NCBI RefSeq assembly: GCF_002583555.1 | Contig: NZ_BEGX01000016.1 | Location: 1-64,000, forward strand | DNA from: Pseudonocardia sp. N23 | GTDB taxonomy: Bacteria > Actinomycetota > Actinomycetes > Mycobacteriales > Pseudonocardiaceae | Length of the DNA stretch: 64,000 bases | Reading direction: 5' to 3' | Shown: positions 42,683 through 50,837 of the stretch, one piece after another | How positions within the stretch are numbered: the stretch's first letter is position 1 | Layout of the letters: each line of letters begins with the position of its first letter | Made by a program: the position numbers and the translations under genes | Notes under the pieces: model-generated | Seen by the model: only the letters and a program-made list of their open reading frames with translations | Told to the model about the DNA's origin: nothing | Databases searched by the model: none

Positions 42683-44319
42683 GGACCTACCGCGACCTGC
42701 ACCTCACCTTCCCCGACCGCGCCACGTGGACGCTGCCCGCGGTGCTGCGCCACCGCGCCGGCACCCACGGCGACGCCGTGTTCCTCGACGTCCCGTTCCA
42801 GAAGGTGCAGCTCACCTACGCCGAGACCCTCGACGCCGCGGAGCGCGTCGGCGGGGGACTGCTCGCCGGGGGCTGCGTGCAGGGCGACCGCGTCCTGATC
42901 ATGGCGGCCAACGGGATCGACTACCTGCTCGCCTGGATGGGCGCGTCGGTCGCGGGGCTCGTCGAGGTCCCGATCAACACCGCCTACCGCGGCACGTTCC
43001 TGGAGCACCAGGTGCGGACGGTCGCGCCCCGCGCAGCGGTCGTCGACCCGGGGTTCGTGGCGCACTTCCTCGACCTGGAGGCGGCGAAGGGCATCGGCAC
43101 GTTCTACGTCACCGGCTCCTCGTCCTCGTCCCGCGAGGCGATCGCGGCGCTGCGCGGCGCGGGGTGGTCGGCGGAGCCGTTCTCGCTGCTCAGCGGGGCC
43201 GACCGGCCCGCCTCGCTGCCCGAGGTGGCCGCCTCCGATCCCGCCGCGATCCTGTTCACCAGCGGCACCACCGGGCTGTCCAAGGGCGTCACCATGCCGC
43301 ACACCCACTTCCACTTCTTCGCCGACGAGTGCGTCTCGCTGTGCCGGCTCACCGACGCCGACGCACACATGGCCGTCGGACCCCTCTTCCACGGCAATGC
43401 CCAGTTCCTGGCCTGCTACCCGGCGATGATCGTCGGCGCCCGGTTCGTGCTCCAGCAGCGCTTCAGCGCCAGCCGGTGGGTCGAGCAGCTGCGTGAGTCG
43501 GGCGTGACCGTCACCAACTTCATCGGCGTGATGATGGACTGGGTGCACAAGCAGCCCCGCCGCGACGACGACGCCGACAACCCCCTGCGCTGCCTCTACG
43601 CCGTCCCGCTCGCCACCTCGATCGCCCCGGACTTCAAGGAGCGCTTCGGGATCGAGGCGTTCGTCGAGAACTTCGGGCTCACCGAGATCTCCATGCCGAT
43701 CCTCACGCCCTACGGGGAGGACCGCCCGGCCGGGGCCGCGGGGCTGCTCGTCGAGGACTACTTCGACGTGCGGCTCGTCGACCCCGGGACCGACGAGGAG
43801 GTGCCACTCGGGGAGGTCGGGGAGCTGGTGGTCCGCGCGCACCTGCCGTTCACCATGACGACGGGCTACTACGGCATGCCGGAACGCACCGTCGAGGCCC
43901 AGCGCAACCTGTGGTTCCACACCGGCGACGGCCTGCGCCGCGACGCCGACGGCTGGTACTACTTCGTCGACCGGCTCAAGGACGCCCTGCGCAGGCGCGG
44001 GGAGAACATCAGTTCCTTCGAGGTCGAGCAGCCGGTCCTCGCCCACCCCGGGGTGCTGGACTGCGCTGTCGTGGGTGTGCCGGCCGACTCCGAGGCCGGT
44101 GAGGACGAGCTCCTCCTCGTCGTCGTCCCGGAGGAGGGCACGACGCTGACCGCGGCCGAGGTGTGGGAGTGGTGCGAGCCGCGGCTGCCCGCCTTCGCCG
44201 TCCCGCGCTACGTCCGCATCGTGGCGTCGCTGCCGATGACCCCGTCGGGCAAGGTCCGCAAGCTGGAGCTCCGGGAGTCCGGCGTCGACGTCACGACGGC
44301 GGACCGCGAGACCCGGTGA
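42679..44319 (+). CDS. Acyl-CoA ligase (AMP-forming)
   Basis: A 546-residue ANL enzyme. ATP motif ILFTSGTTGLSKG, A5 motif ENFGLTEISMP, A8 region HTGDGLRRDADGWYYFVDRLKD with RRGENIS, and catalytic Lys in SGKVRKLELR. It most resembles carnitine/medium-chain acyl-CoA ligase-type enzymes. It is translationally coupled to the BadI-like gene, so a cyclic or aliphatic acid is a plausible substrate. The ATG at 42679 is used. Confidence 0.88.
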   Translation: MRTYRDLHLTFPDRATWTLPAVLRHRAGTHGDAVFLDVPFQKVQLTYAETLDAAERVGGGLLAGGCVQGDRVLIMAANGIDYLLAWMGASVAGLVEVPINTAYRGTFLEHQVRTVAPRAAVVDPGFVAHFLDLEAAKGIGTFYVTGSSSSSREAIAALRGAGWSAEPFSLLSGADRPASLPEVAASDPAAILFTSGTTGLSKGVTMPHTHFHFFADECVSLCRLTDADAHMAVGPLFHGNAQFLACYPAMIVGARFVLQQRFSASRWVEQLRESGVTVTNFIGVMMDWVHKQPRRDDDADNPLRCLYAVPLATSIAPDFKERFGIEAFVENFGLTEISMPILTPYGEDRPAGAAGLLVEDYFDVRLVDPGTDEEVPLGEVGELVVRAHLPFTMTTGYYGMPERTVEAQRNLWFHTGDGLRRDADGWYYFVDRLKDALRRRGENISSFEVEQPVLAHPGVLDCAVVGVPADSEAGEDELLLVVVPEEGTTLTAAEVWEWCEPRLPAFAVPRYVRIVASLPMTPSGKVRKLELRESGVDVTTADRETR

Positions 44320-44331
44320 GCAACAGACCTC

Positions 44332-44371
44332 CTGAGTGGCGGCCGTCGCTGTAGCGACCATCGCCACCCAC
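44332..44371. repeat. 40-bp imperfect palindrome (family copy 5)
   Basis: CTGAGTGGCGGCCGTCGCT pairs imperfectly with the right arm AGCGACCATCGCCACCCAC. It follows the ligase gene by 12 bp and faces the converging remnant/ABC genes. It is the most diverged of the six copies but keeps the 40-bp length and GTCGC/GCGAC core. Confidence 0.8.
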
Positions 44372-44703
44372 GAGCGCTGGCAGGCGTTCCGCCGCGATGC
44401 GCCTCGACGACCGCGCCCCCGGCCTGGCGGGCGAGCCGGATGCCGTCACCGGTGAGTGTGCGAGGCGCCGACGGCGCGGACGTAGGCCTCGGCCGGCGCC
44501 AGGTCGTCCTGGATCCCTTGCGCCGCTTCGAGATGGTTGGCCGCCATCCACACGTGGTCGCCGGAGAAGGACGCCGCGCGACCGGCGAGGTCGCCCTCCC
44601 CCAGCACGGTCACGGCGACACCGCGGTCGGCGGCGGCCGTCGCGAGACCGGCGAGCCCGGCCCCGACGACGACCGCCGTCCGTGCGAGGGAGGTGCGGGT
44701 CAC
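44372..44703 (-). pseudogene. Remnant of FAD-dependent dehydrogenase/flavoprotein
   Basis: From the GTG at 44703 (overlapping the preceding stop) an 85-residue frame shows a Rossmann FAD motif (VVVGAGLAGLATA), an Asp/Glu strand end and FSGDHVWMAANHLEA, typical of the first ~80 residues of fumarate-reductase/3-ketosteroid-dehydrogenase-like flavoproteins of ~500 residues. It stops at 44446. Just downstream, in another frame, GIRLARQAGGAVVEA resembles a later segment of the same family. The gene thus appears gutted by deletion and frameshift, though its start is still coupled to the ABC binding-protein gene. Confidence 0.65.
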
Positions 44704-45893
44704 TGGCAGACCGGGTCGCCGTTGGCCTTGAACACTCCCTGGTTGACCGCGGCCAGCACGATGCAGGTGCTCGCGGTGCGGTCGGTGGCGGTCAGGCTGA
44801 TGGGCGGCATGATGTTGCCGACCTGCAGGTCCTTGGTCTCCTGCAGCGCCGCGAGGAACGAGTCGCGGGTGACGTCCTTGCCGGCGCGCTGCAGCGCGTC
44901 GACGATGATCTTGCCGCCGACCCAGCTGTTGAGCGCGTACATGCTCTGGGACTTGCCGGGCTCGTACTTCTCCATCGCGGCCCGGAACTCGTTGGTGCCG
45001 GGGAGGTCGCTCTGCGGCGGGGCGTAGGGGTTGACGGTGATGACGCCCTCGGCGAGCGGGCCGGTGAGCTTGGCCAGGTCGGGGCTGGTGTTGCCCAGCG
45101 AGGAGTACCACTGCGGCTTGTAGCCGGTCTGGTCGGCTTCCTTGAGCGCCACCGAGATCTGGTTGACGTTGCCGATGAACACGAGGTTGGTGATGCCGCC
45201 GGCCTGCAGCTTCTGCAGCTGCGTGGCGTAGCTGGTCGCGGTGCGCTCGAAGTTCACGTTGTCGGTGAGCGGGGTCTTGCCCTTCTTGAAGCCGTCCGCG
45301 ACCTCGGCGGACGTGCCGTCGTTCTGGTAGAGGATGCCCCACCTGCCGGTCGCGAGGTTCGGCTGCGTGGCGACCCAGTCCGACAACAGCTGGAACTGCG
45401 CGGACAGCGGCAGCATCGAGGCGAAGGAGCGGTCGTAGGTCGCGAGCTGGGTGCTCAGCGCCATCGGGAACAGCAGTGGGACGCCCGCCTGCTGCAGCGT
45501 CGGCATCCCGGCGAGGGTGGTCGCGGTGCCGTTGTTGCCCCAGATGCCGAGGACGGGCTGCTGGGTCGCGAAGTAGCGGGCGCCGGCGACGGCCTGCTTG
45601 GGGTCGTACTGGTCGTCCTGCACCGCGAGTGCGAGCTTGCGGCCGTTGATGCCGCCGGCCGCGTTGACGGTCTGGATGAGCGCGTCGGCGCCGGCCTGCC
45701 CGTCGGTGCCGAGCGCCGCGAACGGGCCCGTCATCGGGGTGACCATGCCGAGCGTGATCGTGTCGGCGGTGATGCCCGGCGCCGCTGCGCCACCTCCGCC
45801 CCCGGAGTCCGACTGCGACACGGTCGCACCGCCACAGCCTGCGAGAACGGTCGCCGCGATCGCTGCCACGGCTACGCCCACTACTCGACGCAT
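44700..45893 (-). CDS. Branched-chain-type ABC transporter substrate-binding lipoprotein
   Basis: A 397-residue periplasmic-type binding protein. It has a signal peptide with lipobox VLAGC (lipidated Cys about residue 20), a Gly/Ser linker, then a Leu/Ile/Val-binding fold (TLGMVTPMTGPFAALG, VLGIWGNNGTATT). It is anchored outside the membrane and delivers substrate to the LivH/LivMG/LivF system encoded divergently at 46128-49586. In this family the ligand can be an aromatic or cyclic acid; the gene context favours that. The ATG is at 45893. Confidence 0.9.
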   Translation of the reverse strand: MRRVVGVAVAAIAATVLAGCGGATVSQSDSGGGGGAAAPGITADTITLGMVTPMTGPFAALGTDGQAGADALIQTVNAAGGINGRKLALAVQDDQYDPKQAVAGARYFATQQPVLGIWGNNGTATTLAGMPTLQQAGVPLLFPMALSTQLATYDRSFASMLPLSAQFQLLSDWVATQPNLATGRWGILYQNDGTSAEVADGFKKGKTPLTDNVNFERTATSYATQLQKLQAGGITNLVFIGNVNQISVALKEADQTGYKPQWYSSLGNTSPDLAKLTGPLAEGVITVNPYAPPQSDLPGTNEFRAAMEKYEPGKSQSMYALNSWVGGKIIVDALQRAGKDVTRDSFLAALQETKDLQVGNIMPPISLTATDRTASTCIVLAAVNQGVFKANGDPVCQ

Positions 45894-45908
45894 CGGTCGT
45901 CCTTCCCC

Positions 45909-45926
45909 GGCGGCAGCACTGCCGCC
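45909..45926. other. Hairpin in leader of the binding-protein gene
   Basis: GGCGGCAG-CA-CTGCCGCC is a perfect 8-bp stem with a 2-nt loop, 16 bp before the binding-protein start and next to its Shine-Dalgarno on the reverse strand. It could affect mRNA stability or translation of the abundant binding protein. Confidence 0.35.
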
Positions 45927-46026
45927 TCGGCGGAGAATCTATGTTAATAGTGTTGCGACATTAGGACTGCCGACCGGCGTGCGCAAGATGTCCGGGACGG
46001 GGTTCCCTCGGATGCAATCCATGTAT

Positions 46027-46043
46027 ATCTTTATCAGTTGAAT
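46027..46043 (+). promoter_or_regulatory. TTATCAG-type promoter/operator element (copy C)
   Basis: ATCTTTATCAGTTGAAT starts 60 bp upstream of the leader ORF/livH operon and matches 11 of the first 12 bases of the element at 32340. The adjacent GTATATCT makes the region very AT-rich. Confidence 0.35.
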
Positions 46044-46086
46044 CGGCTGGCGCCGCTGGGGACGCCGCCGGAACGGGAGGTCGGCG

Positions 46087-46131
46087 ATGACCGCGCGCGT
46101 TCCCTCCGACCGGATCGGACGGCCCAGGTGA
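46087..46131 (+). CDS. 14-codon leader ORF coupled to livH
   Basis: An ATG at 46087 with a strong Shine-Dalgarno (GGGAGG, 6-nt spacer) opens a 14-codon frame encoding MTARVPSDRIGRPR. Its TGA overlaps the livH GTG start as GTGA. livH itself has no good ribosome site, so ribosomes finishing this peptide may start livH by termination-reinitiation. The peptide is Arg/Pro-rich; a regulatory (stalling) role is possible but unproven. Confidence 0.5.
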   Translation: MTARVPSDRIGRPR

Positions 46132-47003
46132 GCGCCTTCCTGCAGGCGGTCGTGAACGGGCTCATGACCGGCGGCGTCTACGCCCTGCTCGCGCTGTCCA
46201 TCGCCCTGATCTTCAAGACCATGGATGCGGTCAACTTCGCCACCGCCTCCATGGGCGCCTTCTGCGCCTTCCTGTTCTTCCAGGTCGGGACGATCCTCAA
46301 CCTCGGCTGGGCCGCCGGCCTCGCGGTCGCGGTCGTCGGCGCGGTGCTGCTCGGCTGGGCCGTGGAGCGCGGGATCGTCCGCCCGCTCGGATCGGGCGAC
46401 CTGTTCCGGCTCGTGCTCGCCACGATGGGCCTCGACATCGTGCTCAACAACGCGACCCAGATCTTCTTCGGCTCCGGCGTCCAGAACATCAACGCGCCGC
46501 TGCCCTCCGGCGGCGTCGGCGTCGCCGGCATCAACATCGACCTCACCCGGCTGGTCATCCTCGCGGTCGCGGTCGCCGGAGCGATCGTCCTCGGCGTCGT
46601 GCTGCGCTGCACCAACCTCGGCGTCGGGATGCGCGCCTACGCCCAGGACCCGCAGGCCGCGACGCTGATGGGCGTCCCCGCCCGCACCGTCTCGCGCTGG
46701 ACGTGGATCATCTCCAGCCTGCTGGGGCTCGTCGCGGCGGTCATGGTGGCGTCGGTGTCGGTGCTCTCGGTCGGGTTCCTGCAGGGCACGTTCATCTCGG
46801 CGTTCACCGCGGCCGTCCTCGGTGGGCTGTCGAGCCTGCCCGGGGCCGTCGCCGGTGGCTTCATCCTCGGTGTCCTCGAGGCTCTCTCGATCGCCTACGC
46901 CCCGCGCGCGGTGACGATCGCGCTGCCCGTCCTGATCATCCTGGTGGTGCTGCTGATCCGGCCCGCCGGGCTGTTCGGCCGACTGTCGGCGTCGCGGGCA
47001 TGA
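46128..47003 (+). CDS. livH: Branched-chain-type ABC transporter permease LivH
   Basis: A 291-residue integral membrane permease with about eight hydrophobic helices. It shows the family start (LQAVVNGLMTGGVYALLALSIALIF), the MRAYAQDPQAATLMGV cytoplasmic coupling loop and GGLSSLPGAVAGGFILGVLE. It forms the channel with LivM. The GTG start at 46128 is chosen from the GTGA overlap with the short leader ORF; the alternative upstream start adds ~30 charged residues and no helix. Confidence 0.9.
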   Translation: MSAFLQAVVNGLMTGGVYALLALSIALIFKTMDAVNFATASMGAFCAFLFFQVGTILNLGWAAGLAVAVVGAVLLGWAVERGIVRPLGSGDLFRLVLATMGLDIVLNNATQIFFGSGVQNINAPLPSGGVGVAGINIDLTRLVILAVAVAGAIVLGVVLRCTNLGVGMRAYAQDPQAATLMGVPARTVSRWTWIISSLLGLVAAVMVASVSVLSVGFLQGTFISAFTAAVLGGLSSLPGAVAGGFILGVLEALSIAYAPRAVTIALPVLIILVVLLIRPAGLFGRLSASRA

Positions 47004-48880
47004 CCGCGCCCGGTGCAGGGAAGCCCGTGACGGGGAAGGCGGTGGCCGGGAGCGGCGTGCTCGCCCGGCTCCCCGGCCGCGACGTGCTGCTCGCGCTGGT
47101 GGCGATCCTCGTCGTCTTCGCGGCGTCGGGGGTGCTCACCGGCTACCAGGCCTACGTCGTCACCGTCGTCGTCATCTTCACGATCATCGGCGCGAGCCAC
47201 ACCGTCCTGTTCGGAGCGGCGGGCCAGCCGTCCGTCGGGCACGCCGCCCTGCTCGGTGCGGGCGTCTACGCGACGATCGCGGTCTCGCGCATCTCCCCGT
47301 TCGGGATGGAGGGCGAGCTCGTCGCCGGCATCGTCGTCGGCGCGCTGATCGGCGTCGTGATCGGGCTGCCGTCACTGCGGATCGGCAGCCTCTACCTCGC
47401 CATCGCGACGCTGGCGCTCTGCATCGTCGCCCAGCAGATCTTCTTCGAGTGGTCGAGCCTGACCGGTGGCGGCGCCGGCATCCAGGTCCCGCCGCCCACG
47501 CTGTTCGGTACCACCTACACCCCGCTCGGGCTGCTCTACATCGCGCTCGCGGTCATGGGCATCGCAATGCTGTTCGCCCGCAACCTGTTGCGCGGCAAGC
47601 AGGGACGGGCGTGGAACGCGGTGCGGACCAGCCCGCTCGCGGCGTCGAGCCTGGGGATGTCGCTCGGCTGGCAGAAGGTCGGCGCGTTCGGCGTCTCGGG
47701 CGCCATGGTCGGGTGCGCGGGCGTGCTCTACGCCCACACCGTCAACTACGTCTCGCCGCAGGACTTCTCGCTGGAGCTGTCGATCGTCACCCTGGTCATC
47801 GCGATCATCGGCGGCCAGCGCTACCTGTGGGGCGCGGCGCTCGGCGCGATCTTCGTCGAGGGCCTGCCGGAGATGCTGCGCACCACCGGCGAGTTCCGCT
47901 ACGTCATCTACGGCGTCGTGTTCGTCGTCATCATGATCTTCTTCCCGGGCGGTTTCGCGGGCGGCATCGCCGCGCTGTGGCGGCGCTTCGGTCCCGGCAG
48001 GCGCCGGACCGCACCCGCGGAGATCCAGCTGGCGCCGACGGCGACGATCGTCGAGGCCGAGCTCGCCCAGAACACCGCACGGGTCACGGAGACGCCTCGC
48101 GCCGCCGCCTCGGGCGACGGCGGCACGGGCCTGTCCATCCGCGACGTACGGGTGGCGTTCGGCGGCGTCACGGCCGTCGACGGGGTGTCGGCGGAGATCG
48201 TGCCGGGCTCGGTCGTCGGCCTGGTCGGCCCCAACGGTGCGGGCAAGACCACCCTGCTCAACGCCGTCTCCGGCTTCGTCGGGCTCGCGGGCGGGGAGAT
48301 CGCCGTCGGAGACACCGTGCTGCGGGCGCGCCGGGCCGCACAGCGCCGGGCCCTGGGCGTCGGGCGGACCTTCCAGAACCTCAGCCTGCACGAGGGCCTG
48401 ACCGTCCTCGACCACCTGATGATCGGCCAGCACGCGGTCGCCGGCTACGGGCCGCTCAGCCAGGTGCTGCGCCTGCCGCCGTTCGTCCGCGGGGAGCGGC
48501 GGATGCACGCCGACGCGATCGAGACCGCCGAGATGCTGGGACTGGCCGACCTGCTCGACGAACGCGTCGAGAACCTGGCCTACGGCGTGCAGAAACGTGT
48601 CGACGTCGCCCGCGCCGTCGTCGCCCGGCCCCGGTTGCTGCTGCTCGACGAGCCCGCGGCCGGCCTCACCCCCGACGAGGGGGACGACCTCGTCGGCCGG
48701 GTGCTGGTGCACAGCCGCCACGTCGGCGCGACGGTCGTGCTCGTCGAGCACAACATCGAGCTGGTCATGCGGGTCACCGACCGGGTCGTGGCGCTGAACT
48801 TCGGCCGGGTCATCGCCGACGACGTCCCCGACGTCGTGCGGCGCCAGGACGACTTCGTGGAGGCCTACCTTGGCGGCTGA
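47000..48880 (+). CDS. livM: LivM-LivG fusion: ABC permease and ATPase in one chain
   Basis: A 626-residue fusion. Residues ~25-330 are a LivM permease with multiple hydrophobic helices (GQPSVGHAALLGAGVYA, GLPSLRIGSLYLAIATLAL). A ~50-residue polar linker follows. Residues ~375-626 are a LivG ATPase: Walker A GPNGAGKTTLL, Q-loop FQNLSLHEGL, degenerate signature LAYGVQKRVDVARA, Walker B LLLLDEPAAGL and switch EHNIELVM. Fusion of these subunits recurs in actinobacteria. The start overlaps livH (ATGA). Confidence 0.9.
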   Translation: MTAPGAGKPVTGKAVAGSGVLARLPGRDVLLALVAILVVFAASGVLTGYQAYVVTVVVIFTIIGASHTVLFGAAGQPSVGHAALLGAGVYATIAVSRISPFGMEGELVAGIVVGALIGVVIGLPSLRIGSLYLAIATLALCIVAQQIFFEWSSLTGGGAGIQVPPPTLFGTTYTPLGLLYIALAVMGIAMLFARNLLRGKQGRAWNAVRTSPLAASSLGMSLGWQKVGAFGVSGAMVGCAGVLYAHTVNYVSPQDFSLELSIVTLVIAIIGGQRYLWGAALGAIFVEGLPEMLRTTGEFRYVIYGVVFVVIMIFFPGGFAGGIAALWRRFGPGRRRTAPAEIQLAPTATIVEAELAQNTARVTETPRAAASGDGGTGLSIRDVRVAFGGVTAVDGVSAEIVPGSVVGLVGPNGAGKTTLLNAVSGFVGLAGGEIAVGDTVLRARRAAQRRALGVGRTFQNLSLHEGLTVLDHLMIGQHAVAGYGPLSQVLRLPPFVRGERRMHADAIETAEMLGLADLLDERVENLAYGVQKRVDVARAVVARPRLLLLDEPAAGLTPDEGDDLVGRVLVHSRHVGATVVLVEHNIELVMRVTDRVVALNFGRVIADDVPDVVRRQDDFVEAYLGG

Positions 48881-49586
48881 AGGGCTCGTTCTCCGTGGGG
48901 TCACCGGCGGCTACGGCCGATCCACGGTCCTGCACGGCATCGACGTCGAGGTCCGGCCCGGCCAGAAGGTCGCGATCCTCGGCCCCAACGGTGCCGGGAA
49001 GACGACGATGCTGCGCGCGGTGTCGGGGCTCGTCGCGGTGCGGTCGGGGGAGATCCTGCTCGGCGGGGACACGCTGACCGGGCTGCGCCCCGACGAGATC
49101 GTCGCCCGCGGTGTCGCGCACGTGCCGCAGGGGCGGCGGGTGTTCCCGGACTTCACCGTGGTGGAGAACCTGCGGGCCGCGGCCTACACCCGTGGCGGCC
49201 GCGACGTCGACGAGGACATCGCCAGGGTCCTCGACGCCTTCCCCCGCCTCGCCGAGCGCAGCGGGGTGCGCGCGGGCTTCCTGTCCGGCGGCGAGCAGCA
49301 GATGCTCGCGATCGGCCGGGCCGTGGTGCAGCGGCCGCGGATCGTGATGATCGACGAGATGTCGCTGGGCCTGGCCCCGATCCTGATCAAGGAACTGTAC
49401 GGCCGCTTCGACGTGCTGTTCGCCGACATCCCCGCGGTGATCGTCGAGCAGAACCCGTCGGTCGCGCTCGAGCACTGCTCCTACGTCTACGTCCTGAGCA
49501 ACGGCGAGGTGAAGGCGTCGGGACCGGCGTCGGAGTTCACCTCCCACGAGCGGCTGATGCAGGCATACGCCGGCGCCGTCGACTGA
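48870..49586 (+). CDS. livF: Branched-chain-type ABC transporter ATPase LivF
   Basis: A 238-residue ABC ATPase. Walker A GPNGAGKTTMLR, the LivF-type VPQGRRVFPDFTVVENL Q-loop region, signature LSGGEQQMLAIGRA and Walker B IVMIDEMSLGLAP. It pairs with the LivG half of the preceding fusion. The TTG start at 48870 has GGAGG 8 bp upstream and overlaps the fusion gene by 11 bp. The beta-oxidation genes that follow are close enough to be co-transcribed, tying uptake to degradation. Confidence 0.92.
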   Translation: MAAEGLVLRGVTGGYGRSTVLHGIDVEVRPGQKVAILGPNGAGKTTMLRAVSGLVAVRSGEILLGGDTLTGLRPDEIVARGVAHVPQGRRVFPDFTVVENLRAAAYTRGGRDVDEDIARVLDAFPRLAERSGVRAGFLSGGEQQMLAIGRAVVQRPRIVMIDEMSLGLAPILIKELYGRFDVLFADIPAVIVEQNPSVALEHCSYVYVLSNGEVKASGPASEFTSHERLMQAYAGAVD

Positions 49587-49611
49587 CGTGCGCGAACGAG
49601 AGGAGCCCGGG

Positions 49612-50790
49612 GTGGACGAGCCTTATGTGATCGACGCGGTGCGCTCGCCGATGGGCAAGGGCAAGCCGGGTGGTGCCCTGTCCGGGCTGCACGCCGTCGA
49701 CCTGCTCGCGCAGACGATCGCGGCGCTGGTGGCGCGCACCGGGATCGACCCCGGCCGCGTCGACGACGTCGTCACCGGGTGCGTGAGCCAGGCCGGCGAG
49801 CAGTCGGGCAACGTGGGCCGGATGGCCTGGCTCGCCGCGGGGTTCCCCGAGCACGTCCCGGCGGTGACGGTCGAACGCAAGTGCGGGTCGAGCCAGCAGG
49901 CCGTGCACTTCGCCGCGCAGGGGATCATGGCGGGCGCCTACGACCTCGTGGTCGTCGCCGGCGTGGAGTCGATGAGCCGTGTCCCGATGGGTGCGGCGAA
50001 GCTCGGCGCCGACTCGGCGGGTCCATCGGTCACCGCGCGGTACGCGCCGGGCCTGGTGCCGCAGGGGGTGTCGGCCGAGCTGGTCGCGGCCCGCTGGAAG
50101 CTGTCGCGCGAACAGCTCGACGACTACGCCGCCCGCTCGCACGCCCGCGCCGCGGCGGCAGCCGACGCGGGCGGGTTCGACGGCGAGATCGTGCCGATCA
50201 TCGTGGGGGACACGGTCGTCGCGGCCGACGAGTCCATCCGCCGCGGCACCACCCCGGAGAAGCTGGCCGGTCTCAGGCCGGCCTTCACCGACGACGCGAT
50301 GGCCACCCGGTTCCCGGAGATCCGCTGGTCGGTCACCGCGGGCAACTCCTCGCAGATCACCGACGGGGCGTCCGCGCTGCTGCTGGCGAGCGACCGCACC
50401 GCCCGCGAGCTCGGCCTCACCCCGCGGGCCCGGTTCCGCGGCTTCGCGGTGTGCGGCGACGATCCCGTCGAGATGCTCACCGCGCCCGTCCCGGCTACCC
50501 GGCGGCTCCTCGACCGCGCCGGGCTGGGCATCGGCGACGTCGACCTCTACGAGGTCAACGAGGCGTTCGCGTCGGTGCCGCTGGCCTGGCAGGCCGCCTT
50601 CGACGCCGACCCGGGCCGGCTCAACGTCCGCGGCGGCGCGATCGCGCTCGGCCACCCGCTCGGCGCCTCCGGCGCCCGGCTCGCGACGACGCTGCTCGGT
50701 GCCCTGGAGGCCCGCGGCGGAGGCCTCGGCCTCCAGACGATGTGCGAGGCGGGCGGTATGGCCAACGCCATGCTGCTCGAGACGGTCTGA
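49612..50790 (+). CDS. Acetyl-CoA acyltransferase (thiolase, FadA type)
   Basis: A 392-residue degradative thiolase. Nucleophile Cys91 lies in VERKCGSSQQAVH, the active-site segment is EVNEAFASVP, His in ALGHPLGASGAR and the second Cys in MCEAGGMANA. It cleaves 3-ketoacyl-CoA to acetyl-CoA and a shortened acyl-CoA. The GTG at 49612 is preferred because GAGAGGAG lies at the right distance; a GTG at 49588 is possible. It follows livF by 25 bp and begins the thiolase-SDR-hydratase set. Confidence 0.92.
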   Translation: MDEPYVIDAVRSPMGKGKPGGALSGLHAVDLLAQTIAALVARTGIDPGRVDDVVTGCVSQAGEQSGNVGRMAWLAAGFPEHVPAVTVERKCGSSQQAVHFAAQGIMAGAYDLVVVAGVESMSRVPMGAAKLGADSAGPSVTARYAPGLVPQGVSAELVAARWKLSREQLDDYAARSHARAAAAADAGGFDGEIVPIIVGDTVVAADESIRRGTTPEKLAGLRPAFTDDAMATRFPEIRWSVTAGNSSQITDGASALLLASDRTARELGLTPRARFRGFAVCGDDPVEMLTAPVPATRRLLDRAGLGIGDVDLYEVNEAFASVPLAWQAAFDADPGRLNVRGGAIALGHPLGASGARLATTLLGALEARGGGLGLQTMCEAGGMANAMLLETV

Positions 50791-50837
50791 CCCGGCGCCA
50801 AGACCCGCCAGGGCCAGAATCATCCGGAAGGAATCAC

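Noticed and set aside
44291..44551. 86-codon reverse ORF across the 40-bp palindrome
   Set aside because: Low-complexity Arg/Gly/Pro translation; only a neighbouring frame shows flavoprotein-like residues, treated as part of the pseudogene.
45909..45926. Riboswitch in the binding-protein leader
   Set aside because: Only a single short hairpin is visible; no conserved aptamer core can be recognised.
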